This document shows, one piece after another, positions 1 through 7,857 of a DNA stretch of 64,000 nt. Position 1 is the stretch's first letter. Every line of letters starts with the position of its first letter. The stretch comes from Dehalococcoidia bacterium (lineage in GTDB: Bacteria > Chloroflexota > Dehalococcoidia > DSTF01 > WHTK01). The notes under the pieces are model-generated. The model was not told the origin of the DNA. It ran no database searches and saw only the letters and a program-made list of their open reading frames with translations. The stretch covers positions 174,030-238,029 of the forward strand of contig WHTK01000001.1 of NCBI GenBank assembly GCA_009377745.1, read 5' to 3'. The translations under genes were made by a program, and so were the position numbers.

Positions 1-1
1 C

Positions 2-2923
2 TCGGGCAGCATCGCCAGCTCCTACTTCCGCGCCAGCCCGGAGGTCATGCCCCTCATCGCCGGCGCCCAGGTCCGCGAGTGGGCCTACGTCGGTGAGCGG
101 CTTCACAAGTCAACCTGGAAGTCGATCGCCCTCGCCGGCGACTTCTTCTCGATCAGCCCCTTGCTCCTCGCGAACCTGACTATCCCCGACCTGGCGCGCT
201 TCGGCCGCGTCCTCGAAGGCATCTCCGACCGCTCCGCCGACCTCGCCGCCGCCTGTCTCGACGCCTTCCCGGAGGTCGTCACCGCCCTCAACCAGGCCGA
301 GCGGCTCGCCTTCCTCGATTTCGCTTCCGCCATCTCCGACGCCGCCTGGCCCGAGGCCAGCCTCTACTTCCAGCGCGGCCCGGAGCTCCTGCGGCCAATC
401 CATGACGACCACCGCGCCGCCTTCCTCGAAGTCGCTGCCCGCGTGGCCCGCCGCCTCGGTCGCGAGGCCTATAGCCTCTTCGCCGAGGGCGCCAACGCGC
501 TCAAGAACGTCGATCTGCTCTACCACGGCCAGCTGATCAAGATGGCGGACCGCCTCATCGGCATATCGCCGGTCGCGGCCATGTCCTTCCTCAAGTCCTC
601 GCCGGAGATCGCCGGCAAGCTCCGCGTCGAGGAGGTAGAGGCCTGGCACGAGGCGGGGCTCGAGATCCTGCGCGAGAGCATCGAGGGCGGCGAGGCCTAC
701 TTCCGCCTCGAGTCCGGCCGCGCCGAGCAGCTGCTCAACTTCCTCTCCGCCCGCGTAGACCTCTACAGCGTCAGCGAGTTGCTGCGGCTCTACGGCAAGG
801 CTCTCACCGGCACCAACATCTCCGTCCAGCCCGTCTCCGCCCTCGAAGAGAAGGGCATCGGCTGGGTGCGTGAGGGCGGCGCCACCACCGAGGGCACCGC
901 CATATTCCTGCCGGACTTCATCCACCTCTTCGATACCAAGGACGCCAACTTCGGCGTCATCAAGGTCTACGCCACCCACCAGACCGCGCACCTCGAGTTC
1001 GGCAGCTTCGGCTTCAGCTTCGCCCGTCGCGGCGGCGTCATGCGCCGCCGCCGTCACCTTGTCGAACGCGAGCGCCGCGCCGAAGGCCTGGTCACCAAGC
1101 GCCGCTGGGTTACCGACATGGAGCGCTTCTTCGACCTCTTCCCCGAGCGTCAGATGGGCTCCGACATCTTCACCCTGGTGGAAGACCTCCGCATCGATAG
1201 TCAGGTCAGGTCCGAGTACGGCGGTATTCGCGCCGCCAGCCGGCGCGTCCAGGAATCAGAGCTGGAAAAGCGCCCCGAAGTCCGTAGCCTGCCCCTGCGG
1301 GAAGGCCTGATCGAGAACCTCGTCCGCGTCAGCCTCGATGGCAGCAAGCTCGAATGGCCGCGCGCCCTGCAGCACCTCCTCGGCCGCGCCATCGCCACCC
1401 TCAACCGCGCCCGGGCCGAGGAAGCCACCGTCGAGGACGCCGCCGAGGTCACCCTCGCCCTCTACGACATCGCCGCCCTCGTACCCAACCTGCCTCCGGA
1501 AGCCCTGCAGGACCTCGACTGGGACTCCCTCAGCGAAGAGGACCTGGAAAAGCTGGCCCAGGAGTGGGAAGACTACCTTGAAGGCCTCGAAGATCTGCCG
1601 GACGACGAAGAGGAGATGGACTACAACAGCCCCGGCGACGTTGATTTCCGCGGCGACTTCAAGCCGGAGATGGTCCAGCTCCTCGAACGCATGCGCAACG
1701 ACGAGAAGAAGGACGAGGACGACGCCGAGAAGGCCGAGCTGACACCAGAGCAGATCAAAGAGCTGCTCGAAAAGAGCGTCGAGGTCGACATGGAGGACGA
1801 GGAATCGATGAGCGACTTCATCGAAAACCTCGAAAAGGAAGCCGGCCAGAGCCTCCAGTACGAAGACCCGCCCGAGGACCAGGAAGTCCAGACCATGCCG
1901 CCAACCGAGACCAGCCAGGCCGTCGAAGTGAAGACCTTCTTCTACGACGAGTGGGACTTCCGAGCGGGCGATTACCGCCCCCGCTGGTGCGCCGTCCGCG
2001 AGCGCCACATCGAAGAGGGTACGGAAGAGTACTACGAAAAGGTCATGCGCGAGAACGCCGCCCTTGTTAACGAGACCCAGCGCCAGTTCGAGCTGCTCAA
2101 GCCCGAGACCTTCCGCAAGATCAAGAAGCTAGAAGACGGCGAAGATCTCGACCTCGACGCGGTTATCGACTTCATCGTCCAGAAAAAGGCCGGCCACGGC
2201 GATAACCCCAAGGTTTACTGGCGCCGCAACAAAGTCGAGCGCGACGTCGCCGTCGCCTTCCTGCTCGATATGTCCGCCTCCACCGACGAGGAGATCGACA
2301 AGCACCGCCGCCGCGAGGGCGCCCAGGACAACAACGACCCCCGGCGCTACGCCTCCGTGCTCTCCCAGGGGCGCTCGCCCCTTGTGGAGCCGCCAAAGCG
2401 CATCATCGACCTCGAACGCGAGAGCATCGTCCTGCTCACTCGCGCCCTCGAGGCCATCGGCGACCGCTACGGCATCTTCGGCTTCTCCGGCTACGGCCGC
2501 GAAAACATCGAATACTACGTCATCAAGGACCTCGAAGAGGCCTTCAGCGACACGATCCGCCGCCGCATCGACAAGGTCACGCCCATCCGCTCCACCCGCA
2601 TGGGCCCGGCCATCCGGCATACCACCACCAAGCTAATGAAGAGCGAGGCCAAAGCGCGCATCCTCTTCATGGTCTCCGACGGCCGTCCTCAGGACCACGG
2701 CTACGGCCGCGACCGCACTGAGAAGGAATATGCCATCCACGACACCCACAAGGCCTTCCAGGAGGCCAAGCACAAGGGCATCATCCCCTTCGCCCTCACT
2801 GTCGATAAGGAAGGCCACGACTATCTCGGCCAGATGTGCGGCGACATGGCCTACGAAGTCCTCGACAACATCGAGCTCCTACCGGCCCGCCTCCCTTCCC
2901 TCTACCGCCGCCTCACCGAATAG
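2..2923 (+). CDS. VWA-domain protein, NorD/CbbO-like (5' partial)
   Basis: The C-terminal part is a von Willebrand factor A domain with a MIDAS motif DMSAS at about residues 741-745, counted from the ATG at base 47. It is followed by FGFSGYGRE and MVSDGRPQDHGYG, the pattern of NorD/CobT-type chaperones that work with a MoxR-type AAA+ ATPase to activate metalloenzymes. A very acidic stretch (about residues 500-610) lies between the helical N-terminal part and the VWA domain. The frame is open upstream of base 47 to the window edge, so the real start is probably outside and the protein exceeds 958 residues. A partner ATPase would be expected upstream and cannot be seen. The family is clear; the target enzyme is unknown. 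Confidence 0.8.
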   Translation, partial: SGSIASSYFRASPEVMPLIAGAQVREWAYVGERLHKSTWKSIALAGDFFSISPLLLANLTIPDLARFGRVLEGISDRSADLAAACLDAFPEVVTALNQAERLAFLDFASAISDAAWPEASLYFQRGPELLRPIHDDHRAAFLEVAARVARRLGREAYSLFAEGANALKNVDLLYHGQLIKMADRLIGISPVAAMSFLKSSPEIAGKLRVEEVEAWHEAGLEILRESIEGGEAYFRLESGRAEQLLNFLSARVDLYSVSELLRLYGKALTGTNISVQPVSALEEKGIGWVREGGATTEGTAIFLPDFIHLFDTKDANFGVIKVYATHQTAHLEFGSFGFSFARRGGVMRRRRHLVERERRAEGLVTKRRWVTDMERFFDLFPERQMGSDIFTLVEDLRIDSQVRSEYGGIRAASRRVQESELEKRPEVRSLPLREGLIENLVRVSLDGSKLEWPRALQHLLGRAIATLNRARAEEATVEDAAEVTLALYDIAALVPNLPPEALQDLDWDSLSEEDLEKLAQEWEDYLEGLEDLPDDEEEMDYNSPGDVDFRGDFKPEMVQLLERMRNDEKKDEDDAEKAELTPEQIKELLEKSVEVDMEDEESMSDFIENLEKEAGQSLQYEDPPEDQEVQTMPPTETSQAVEVKTFFYDEWDFRAGDYRPRWCAVRERHIEEGTEEYYEKVMRENAALVNETQRQFELLKPETFRKIKKLEDGEDLDLDAVIDFIVQKKAGHGDNPKVYWRRNKVERDVAVAFLLDMSASTDEEIDKHRRREGAQDNNDPRRYASVLSQGRSPLVEPPKRIIDLERESIVLLTRALEAIGDRYGIFGFSGYGRENIEYYVIKDLEEAFSDTIRRRIDKVTPIRSTRMGPAIRHTTTKLMKSEAKARILFMVSDGRPQDHGYGRDRTEKEYAIHDTHKAFQEAKHKGIIPFALTVDKEGHDYLGQMCGDMAYEVLDNIELLPARLPSLYRRLTE

Positions 2924-3202
2924 CCGGCCAGCTTTCGCTGGACCTGCCCGGCTTCGCTCCCCCTTGGGAAATCCGGCGGTTGATGCGGCACGTCACTCTG
3001 AGCGTCCCAGAGCAAAGAACCGACTCCCATATTGTCATTGCGAGCCATCGGTCACAGCCTAGGTGCTCCCTGAGCCGGGTCGAAGGGACGTGGCAACCGT
3101 TGACACCACCGTATGCGTTCAGCCGTCCTAATGGCATCCTGAGCTTGTCGAAGGGACGGTCGCTCGTCCGTATAGCTCCGGCCCCGGATTGCCCCGGCCG
3201 CC
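2924..3202. repeat. Intergenic dispersed repeats (three units)
   Basis: The gap between two convergent genes holds pieces of dispersed repeats. One near 3032-3062 reads as a minus-strand version of the unit at 24415-24453 (GTCATTGCGAGCCATCGG). Two units of the CCTGAGC..GTCGAAGGGACG type lie at 3066-3090 and 3136-3158. No gene is visible. Similar units recur at about 7.5, 9.9-10.1, 11.5, 13.35, 20.7, 21.1 and 24.4-24.6 kb. Confidence 0.7.
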
Positions 3203-4433
3203 CTACGCCACCCCGTTGTAAGTCGCGTACAGGATCACGAATATCTCCTGTAGTGCCAGCAGCGGCAGCAACCCGTAGAACATCAGTCGCGGGCTCTTCC
3301 CGTTCAGGTACCGCCCCCACGCCAGGAACAAAGGCCACGCGACCACCAGGTAGCGCATGAATGCCATGAAGCTGCCCGCCAGTGGAGTCAGCCCCATCAG
3401 CAATACGAAAGCGAAGAGCGGCCGGTCCAGCTTCCGGTAAGCCAGCAGCAACGACGCCACGAACGCGATGAAAAAAACCCGGTCCAGCAGTGATCCCGTG
3501 GTGTCGTGGAACGCCAGCTTCACCGTCAGAAAGTCGTCCACAAAGCGCCTTGGGTCTGTCAAGTTGTCGAGGCCGCGCGGCACGGGGAACAGCGCCTGCG
3601 CGTGTACCATCGCCAGCGCATCACCCGTCGCCACCTGCATATACACCACGTACGCTGCCAGCCCCAGGACCGGCGACAGGACGTAGAGCATTCGCGGCTG
3701 CACCAACCCTCGCAGCCGTTGCCTCAACCTCTCGCCCCGCGTCTCCGCCATCGCGTCGGCTGCCAGATATAAGCCAAACGGAACGATCACCGCAAAGCCC
3801 ACCAGCCGGGACAGCGGCAGCAGGAACGCCGCTATAGCTGCCAACGCCAGGGTTGCGCGTGTAGAGTCCCCAGAAGAACAGCACCGAGAGCAGCAGGAAC
3901 ACCGCCTCGCTGTAAATCAGGTTCAGGAAGAACGTCGTCGGCAAGGCCAACAGGGCCAGCAGCGTCTTCAGCGCCGGTCCCTCACCGTAACGGCGCTTGC
4001 AATAGACGTAGAGCAGATACAGCGCTACCGCAGAGGCCAGGTTCGACACGAGCAGCGCCGCCAGGATCCGGTCCGGCACGGCCACGTGCGCGGCCTTGAT
4101 CAGCAACGGGTAGAGCGGCGCAAACGCGTTCGACATTTGCTCCGGCTGGTAGCCCTGATCCGAGAGGTGTAGGTAGTGACTCGCGTCCCAGGGCGTGAAC
4201 CGCTCAGCCAAATCACTCTGTACCGGATAGTTGAAGTTCTCCTGCTGCTGCGGCTCGTTCAGCGGGAAGAACAGAAACGCCACCAGGACCAGCGCCAGCG
4301 TCGCCAGCTTGCTGCCGAGAATAAACGGCAGCGCCGCCGACCCCTCCAGCCGGCCTATACGGTCGAAGGCGGCTCGTAGTAGGCTCTGGCGACTCGCAGT
4401 GTCAACCGTGTCGCGCGGCCAGGGCCTGGCCCG
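3203..4433 (-). pseudogene. PIG-V-like mannosyltransferase, frameshifted and start-less
   Basis: This is a tandem paralogue of the gene at 4463-5743. The N-terminal half (including WDASHYLHLSDQGY and NLIYSEAVFLLLSVLFF) and the C-terminal half (AAFLLPLSRLVGFAV to the stop at 3203) lie in two different minus frames. Removing one G from the GGG at 3850-3852 restores an alignment RNLALAAIAAFLLP against RNLWLMAACAFLLP in the paralogue, so a one-base insertion splits it. Homologous coding continues upstream to about 4433 without an ATG, GTG or TTG at the expected place. Intact, it would be a polytopic membrane glycosyltransferase using a lipid-linked sugar. Frameshift plus missing start favour a real pseudogene, although an assembly error could explain the indel. 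Confidence 0.75.
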
Positions 4434-4462
4434 GTGATGTCAGCTTCTGGCTCACGGCCGCC

Positions 4463-5743
4463 TCAGGCTACCCAGAGCCGTGAGGCCTGCAGCACCACGA
4501 AGATGCCCTGTACCATGATCAGCGGCATCAGGCCAAAGACGAAGCGTCCCGGTCTCACCTTCTCCAAATAGCTGGCCCAGGCCAGAAACAACGGGAACGC
4601 CACCAGCAGGTAACGCATGTAGGACTGAAAGCTGCCCGCCATCGGCGTCAGCCCCATGACCAGGTAGAACGCGAACATCGGCCGGTCAACTCGCCGGTAG
4701 ACGAGCGGCGCCGACGCCAGGAAGACGGTAAAGAAGATCCGGTCCAGCACGGAGTTCGAGAGGCCGTAAAGCGCGAGGTCGGACCGGAAGAGGTCCTTCA
4801 GTATCGACATCGGCTGCAGCAGGCCGTCGAAGCCGCGCATCGCCGTCTCGTAGTAGGCCTGCGCGTGCATCATCGCCAGCGGGTCGCCCGTCTCGATGGC
4901 CATAAAGGCGCAGAGCGTTGCAACGCCCGCCACCGGCGCCAGCAGAGTTACGGCCTCCGGTCCCAGAGCCTTGCCCAGCCGGTGGCTCAGCGGACCCCGG
5001 GTCGATCTCAGCCTCAGCCACGCTGCTTCCGCCGCGTACACCACCATTGGGATCGCAATCGCGAATCCCACCAGGCGCACTAAGGGCAACAGGAAAGCGC
5101 AGGCGGCCATCAGCCAGAGGTTGCGCCGATACATCGCCACAAAGAAGAGGACTGATAGCAGCAAAAACACGCCCTCGCTGTAGATCAGGTTGAGGTAGAA
5201 CGCCGTCGGGAAGACGAGCATGAGCTGCAGCGCTTTCTGCGCCACCTCACGCCCGAAGCGCTGCCGCGCCAAGCGATAGAAGAGCAGCAGCGCCGCGGTC
5301 GAGGTCAGATTGGCTATCAGCAGGCCGGCGATGATGCTGTGCAGCCCCATCGCGCTGAGGGCGCGGATCATCAGCGGATACAGCGGCGGAAACGCATTCG
5401 ACATCTGCTCCGGCATGTAGCCAATGTCTGCCAGGTAGAGGTAGTGCCCCGCGTCCCACGTGGTCACCCGCGTTGTGAAATCGATCTCGCCGGTTGGGTA
5501 GTGGAAGCCCAGCGTGTGCCATTCGGCGTTGAACGGGAAGTAGAAATAGGCCAGGGCGATGAAGGTCAGCGTAAACAGCTTCGCCGCCAGGATCAGCGGC
5601 AGCGCATCGATGATGTCGGCCCTGAGGCCCAGCCGCGGGCGAGGACGGGCGCGACCATCCGGCGCCATGGCCAGATTGGCGCTCGATGGCAATGCCCGTG
5701 CCGATACGGGATCTCCGATCACACCTGCCATGCGCTCTTGCAC
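4463..5743 (-). CDS. PIG-V-like mannosyltransferase, membrane
   Basis: This 426-residue protein has about ten hydrophobic segments. It carries the signature of the PIG-V/ArnT-like GT-C glycosyltransferases: a first transmembrane helix, then an external loop with WDAGHYLYLADIGY holding the catalytic-type Asp, then PLYPLMIRAL. Such enzymes transfer a sugar from a polyprenyl-phosphate donor at the outer face of the membrane, in glycolipid or glycoprotein synthesis. The acceptor cannot be told from the sequence. The first 35 residues are hydrophilic, so a start nearer residue 27 is possible. It lies directly upstream of the broken paralogue at 3203-4433, in the same orientation, which points to tandem duplication. 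Confidence 0.75.
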   Translation of the reverse strand: MQERMAGVIGDPVSARALPSSANLAMAPDGRARPRPRLGLRADIIDALPLILAAKLFTLTFIALAYFYFPFNAEWHTLGFHYPTGEIDFTTRVTTWDAGHYLYLADIGYMPEQMSNAFPPLYPLMIRALSAMGLHSIIAGLLIANLTSTAALLLFYRLARQRFGREVAQKALQLMLVFPTAFYLNLIYSEGVFLLLSVLFFVAMYRRNLWLMAACAFLLPLVRLVGFAIAIPMVVYAAEAAWLRLRSTRGPLSHRLGKALGPEAVTLLAPVAGVATLCAFMAIETGDPLAMMHAQAYYETAMRGFDGLLQPMSILKDLFRSDLALYGLSNSVLDRIFFTVFLASAPLVYRRVDRPMFAFYLVMGLTPMAGSFQSYMRYLLVAFPLFLAWASYLEKVRPGRFVFGLMPLIMVQGIFVVLQASRLWVA

Positions 5744-5808
5744 TACATGAAAGTATCGGCATCCAGGCCTCCGGCCCGAGACGCACGTTAGAAAAAGGAC
5801 GTTGGTGA

Positions 5809-6795
5809 CTAGATGTACAGATTCAGCAGCAACCCCAGGGCCAGTAGCAGTCCGAACTGCAAGTGCAGCATTGCTGTCCCCCTCACCAGCGGGTTCAGCG
5901 CCGCCGACTCGCGCTCATTCAGCAGCCGGAAGCTGGCGATCGCCGCCGGCATCCCAGCCAGAGCCAGCAGCGCGCTCACTGGGACCGCCTCGATTGCTGC
6001 CGTTATCGCCACAACGCCGAACGCCGCCAGCGTCAGCGCGTAAAGTACCCGGTCCGCGGCCGGCCGCCCCACGATCCCAGCGATTGTCACCTTGCCCCGG
6101 GCCCGGTCGTTCTCGATGTCGCGCAGGTTGTTGGCGTGAAGGATGTTCGCGACCAGCAGCCCCACCGGCAGCGAGGCGTAGAAAGACTCCCAGGTCAGCC
6201 TTTCGACCTGCACGTAGGCCGAAGCCATGACCATCAGCACACCCATGAAGGCGAAGACCATGACCTCCCCCAGCCCGCGCCGCCCGTAGGCTATCGGCGA
6301 GGCCGCGTAGAAGTAGCCCGCCAGCACGCTGGCGAAGCCCGCCGCCAGCACCGGCCAGCCCGTGGCGGCCACGATCGCCAGGCCGCAGGCTGCACCAGCC
6401 AGAAAGCAGGCAATCGCCGCCCAATGCACCGCCTTAGCTGAGATCAGGCCGCCTCGGATCACGCCGCCCAGGGTCGCGCGCGGCTGCACTCCGTCCGTAA
6501 AGTCGAAGAAGTCTGTCGCCAGGTTCGTGCCCGCGTGGATCAGCATCGATCCCGCCAGCGCCAGCACGAAGAGCAGCGGCCGGAACGCCTCGTCAGATGC
6601 CGATGCCGTCCCCACCAGCACCGGCACAATCGATGCCGGGAAGGAGAAAGGCCGTATCGCCAGCCACCACGCCCGCCGCTTTGAGATCGCCGGCGCTCCA
6701 GCGCCTGGCTGCACACTGAAGGCGCCGGGCGCTGTCCCTTCTTCTCCTATGAGAGGGTGGGGGTGAGGTGGTTGCCCACCAGCACCCTCGTTCAA
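5809..6795 (-). CDS. menA: 1,4-dihydroxy-2-naphthoate prenyltransferase
   Basis: This UbiA-superfamily membrane enzyme attaches the polyprenyl chain to DHNA, the membrane step of menaquinone synthesis. Both prenyl-diphosphate/Mg binding motifs are present: NLATDFFDFTDG in the first half and NNLRDIENDRARGK in the second. There are about eight or nine hydrophobic segments. At 328 residues it is slightly longer than usual because the first 40 residues (Pro/Gly-rich) are probably not native. A start closer to the conserved KRRAWWLAIRPFSFPAS stretch is likely. The annotated ATG overlaps the stop of the upstream tetR gene by four bases (6792-6795), implying coupled expression. Menaquinone synthesis is favoured over other UbiA roles by motif spacing. 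Confidence 0.83.
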   Translation of the reverse strand: MNEGAGGQPPHPHPLIGEEGTAPGAFSVQPGAGAPAISKRRAWWLAIRPFSFPASIVPVLVGTASASDEAFRPLLFVLALAGSMLIHAGTNLATDFFDFTDGVQPRATLGGVIRGGLISAKAVHWAAIACFLAGAACGLAIVAATGWPVLAAGFASVLAGYFYAASPIAYGRRGLGEVMVFAFMGVLMVMASAYVQVERLTWESFYASLPVGLLVANILHANNLRDIENDRARGKVTIAGIVGRPAADRVLYALTLAAFGVVAITAAIEAVPVSALLALAGMPAAIASFRLLNERESAALNPLVRGTAMLHLQFGLLLALGLLLNLYI

Positions 6796-7457
6796 TGCCC
6801 TGCCCTGTCGCCAGCTTGCCCGTTTGCCAGTCTGCCACGGGGCGGGGCGGCGGCCGGAGCCTCTATCCCCACGCTGCGCATCAGCAGCGGCCGCAGCGCC
6901 GTGTAGGCGTCCTCCAGCCGCGCCGGCGTCCCCTTGATCAGCCAGTGCAGGATCACCTCGTTCAGGGCCCCAAACCAGGCCCGGCTGGCAATGTCCGTAT
7001 CGACGTCGTGGATCACGCCCTCGGCCAGCGCCGTATCCAGATGCAGCTTGATCACGGCAATGAAGTCCGAGTGAATCTGCAACAACCGCTCCTGGAACTC
7101 GCCGCCCGCTCCCAGCGCTTCGATCATGAACAGCCGCGCCAGCGCCCGGTGGTCCGCGAAGGCGTCCAGCACCGTCAGCAACGCCGCGTCCGCTTTCGCG
7201 ACCGGCCGCGTCTCGCGCTCGATCGCGGCCTCGACCCGCTCCAGCAGCCTTTTCGCCGAGACGTCCAGCAATGCCCGGAAGATCATCTGCTTCGCCGGAA
7301 AGTGGAAGTAAACGCCGCCCTTCGACGTCTCCGCCTCCTCGGCGATCTCATCGACGCTGGCTTCGCGGTAACCGCGACGGCTGAAAACCGCCAGCGCCGC
7401 ATCCAAAATGCGTCGCTGCCGGTCGAGGGCGCGTGGCTGGCTAGGCTGCTCAGTCAT
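6792..7457 (-). CDS. TetR-family transcriptional regulator
   Basis: The N-terminal helix-turn-helix (about residues 13-60) has the family pattern RILDAALAVFSRRGYREASVDEIAEEAETSKGG, cut here to its recognisable spacing, followed by VYFHFPAKQMIF. The C-terminal ligand domain is divergent, as usual. I place the start at the ATG at 7457 rather than further upstream, because a palindrome at 7463-7484 lies immediately upstream and would be read through otherwise. This gives about 221 residues. It overlaps menA by four bases, so it probably controls its own operon and menaquinone prenylation. A fatty-acid or quinone-like ligand is possible but not shown. Confidence 0.82.
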   Translation of the reverse strand: MTEQPSQPRALDRQRRILDAALAVFSRRGYREASVDEIAEEAETSKGGVYFHFPAKQMIFRALLDVSAKRLLERVEAAIERETRPVAKADAALLTVLDAFADHRALARLFMIEALGAGGEFQERLLQIHSDFIAVIKLHLDTALAEGVIHDVDTDIASRAWFGALNEVILHWLIKGTPARLEDAYTALRPLLMRSVGIEAPAAAPPRGRLANGQAGDRAGH

Positions 7458-7462
7458 CTCAA

Positions 7463-7484
7463 AAACCGACGTTTCGGTCGGTTT
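7463..7484 (-). promoter_or_regulatory. Candidate TetR operator (inverted repeat)
   Basis: AAACCGAC and GTCGGTTT form a perfect 8-bp inverted repeat with a 6-bp spacer, five bases upstream of the tetR start codon. Palindromes of the ACCGAC/GTCGGT type are common operators of autoregulated TetR proteins. Binding here would block the tetR-menA transcript. Confidence 0.6.
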
Positions 7485-7857
7485 CAGCATAAGCCGCGCA
7501 CCTCTCCCCGGCAAGTTGTCACCAGCTTTAACCTGTCTGCACCAGACCTGTCATTCCGAGGCACGAGGAATCTTGCCCCCGCGTGACCTAGCCCGCTTCT
7601 CCGCTCGTCAGTAGACGCGGAGGCCATGAGTGGAAGTGCAATGGTGGCAGCCTGCACTTCAAGTCAAACGCCGAACCTCAAGCTGAATCCCGCGGACGAC
7701 TCACCCTTAAGCCAGGCTGCTCTGCCCCAACTGCATTTCAGCCAACCCCACCTTGCTATAATCCTCTGGCTCATCACGCCCGCGCCGGAGAGCCTCCCCT
7801 CGATCCCATCGCCCGACCCTCATCCCGCGCGGAGCCTGCCAAGGAGCTAGCCTGCGA
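7485..7857. other. Divergent intergenic region with repeat and promoter
   Basis: It separates the divergent tetR-menA operon and the PP2C-like gene. A dispersed repeat of the type CATTCCGAGGCACGAGGAATC lies at 7551-7580. An extended -10 element TGCTATAAT ends at 7762 and probably drives the plus-strand gene, about 95 bases upstream of its ATG. No coding sequence is convincing. Confidence 0.55.
7755..7762 (+). promoter_or_regulatory. Extended -10 promoter element
   Basis: TATAAT at 7757-7762 is a consensus -10 box preceded by TGC, an extended -10. No good -35 is seen. It points at the plus-strand gene starting at 7858. Confidence 0.5.

Noticed and set aside
110..1057. Long minus-strand frame opposite the VWA gene
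   Set aside because: Alanine/glycine/glutamate-rich antisense frame of a high-GC gene, no family pattern and no ribosome site.
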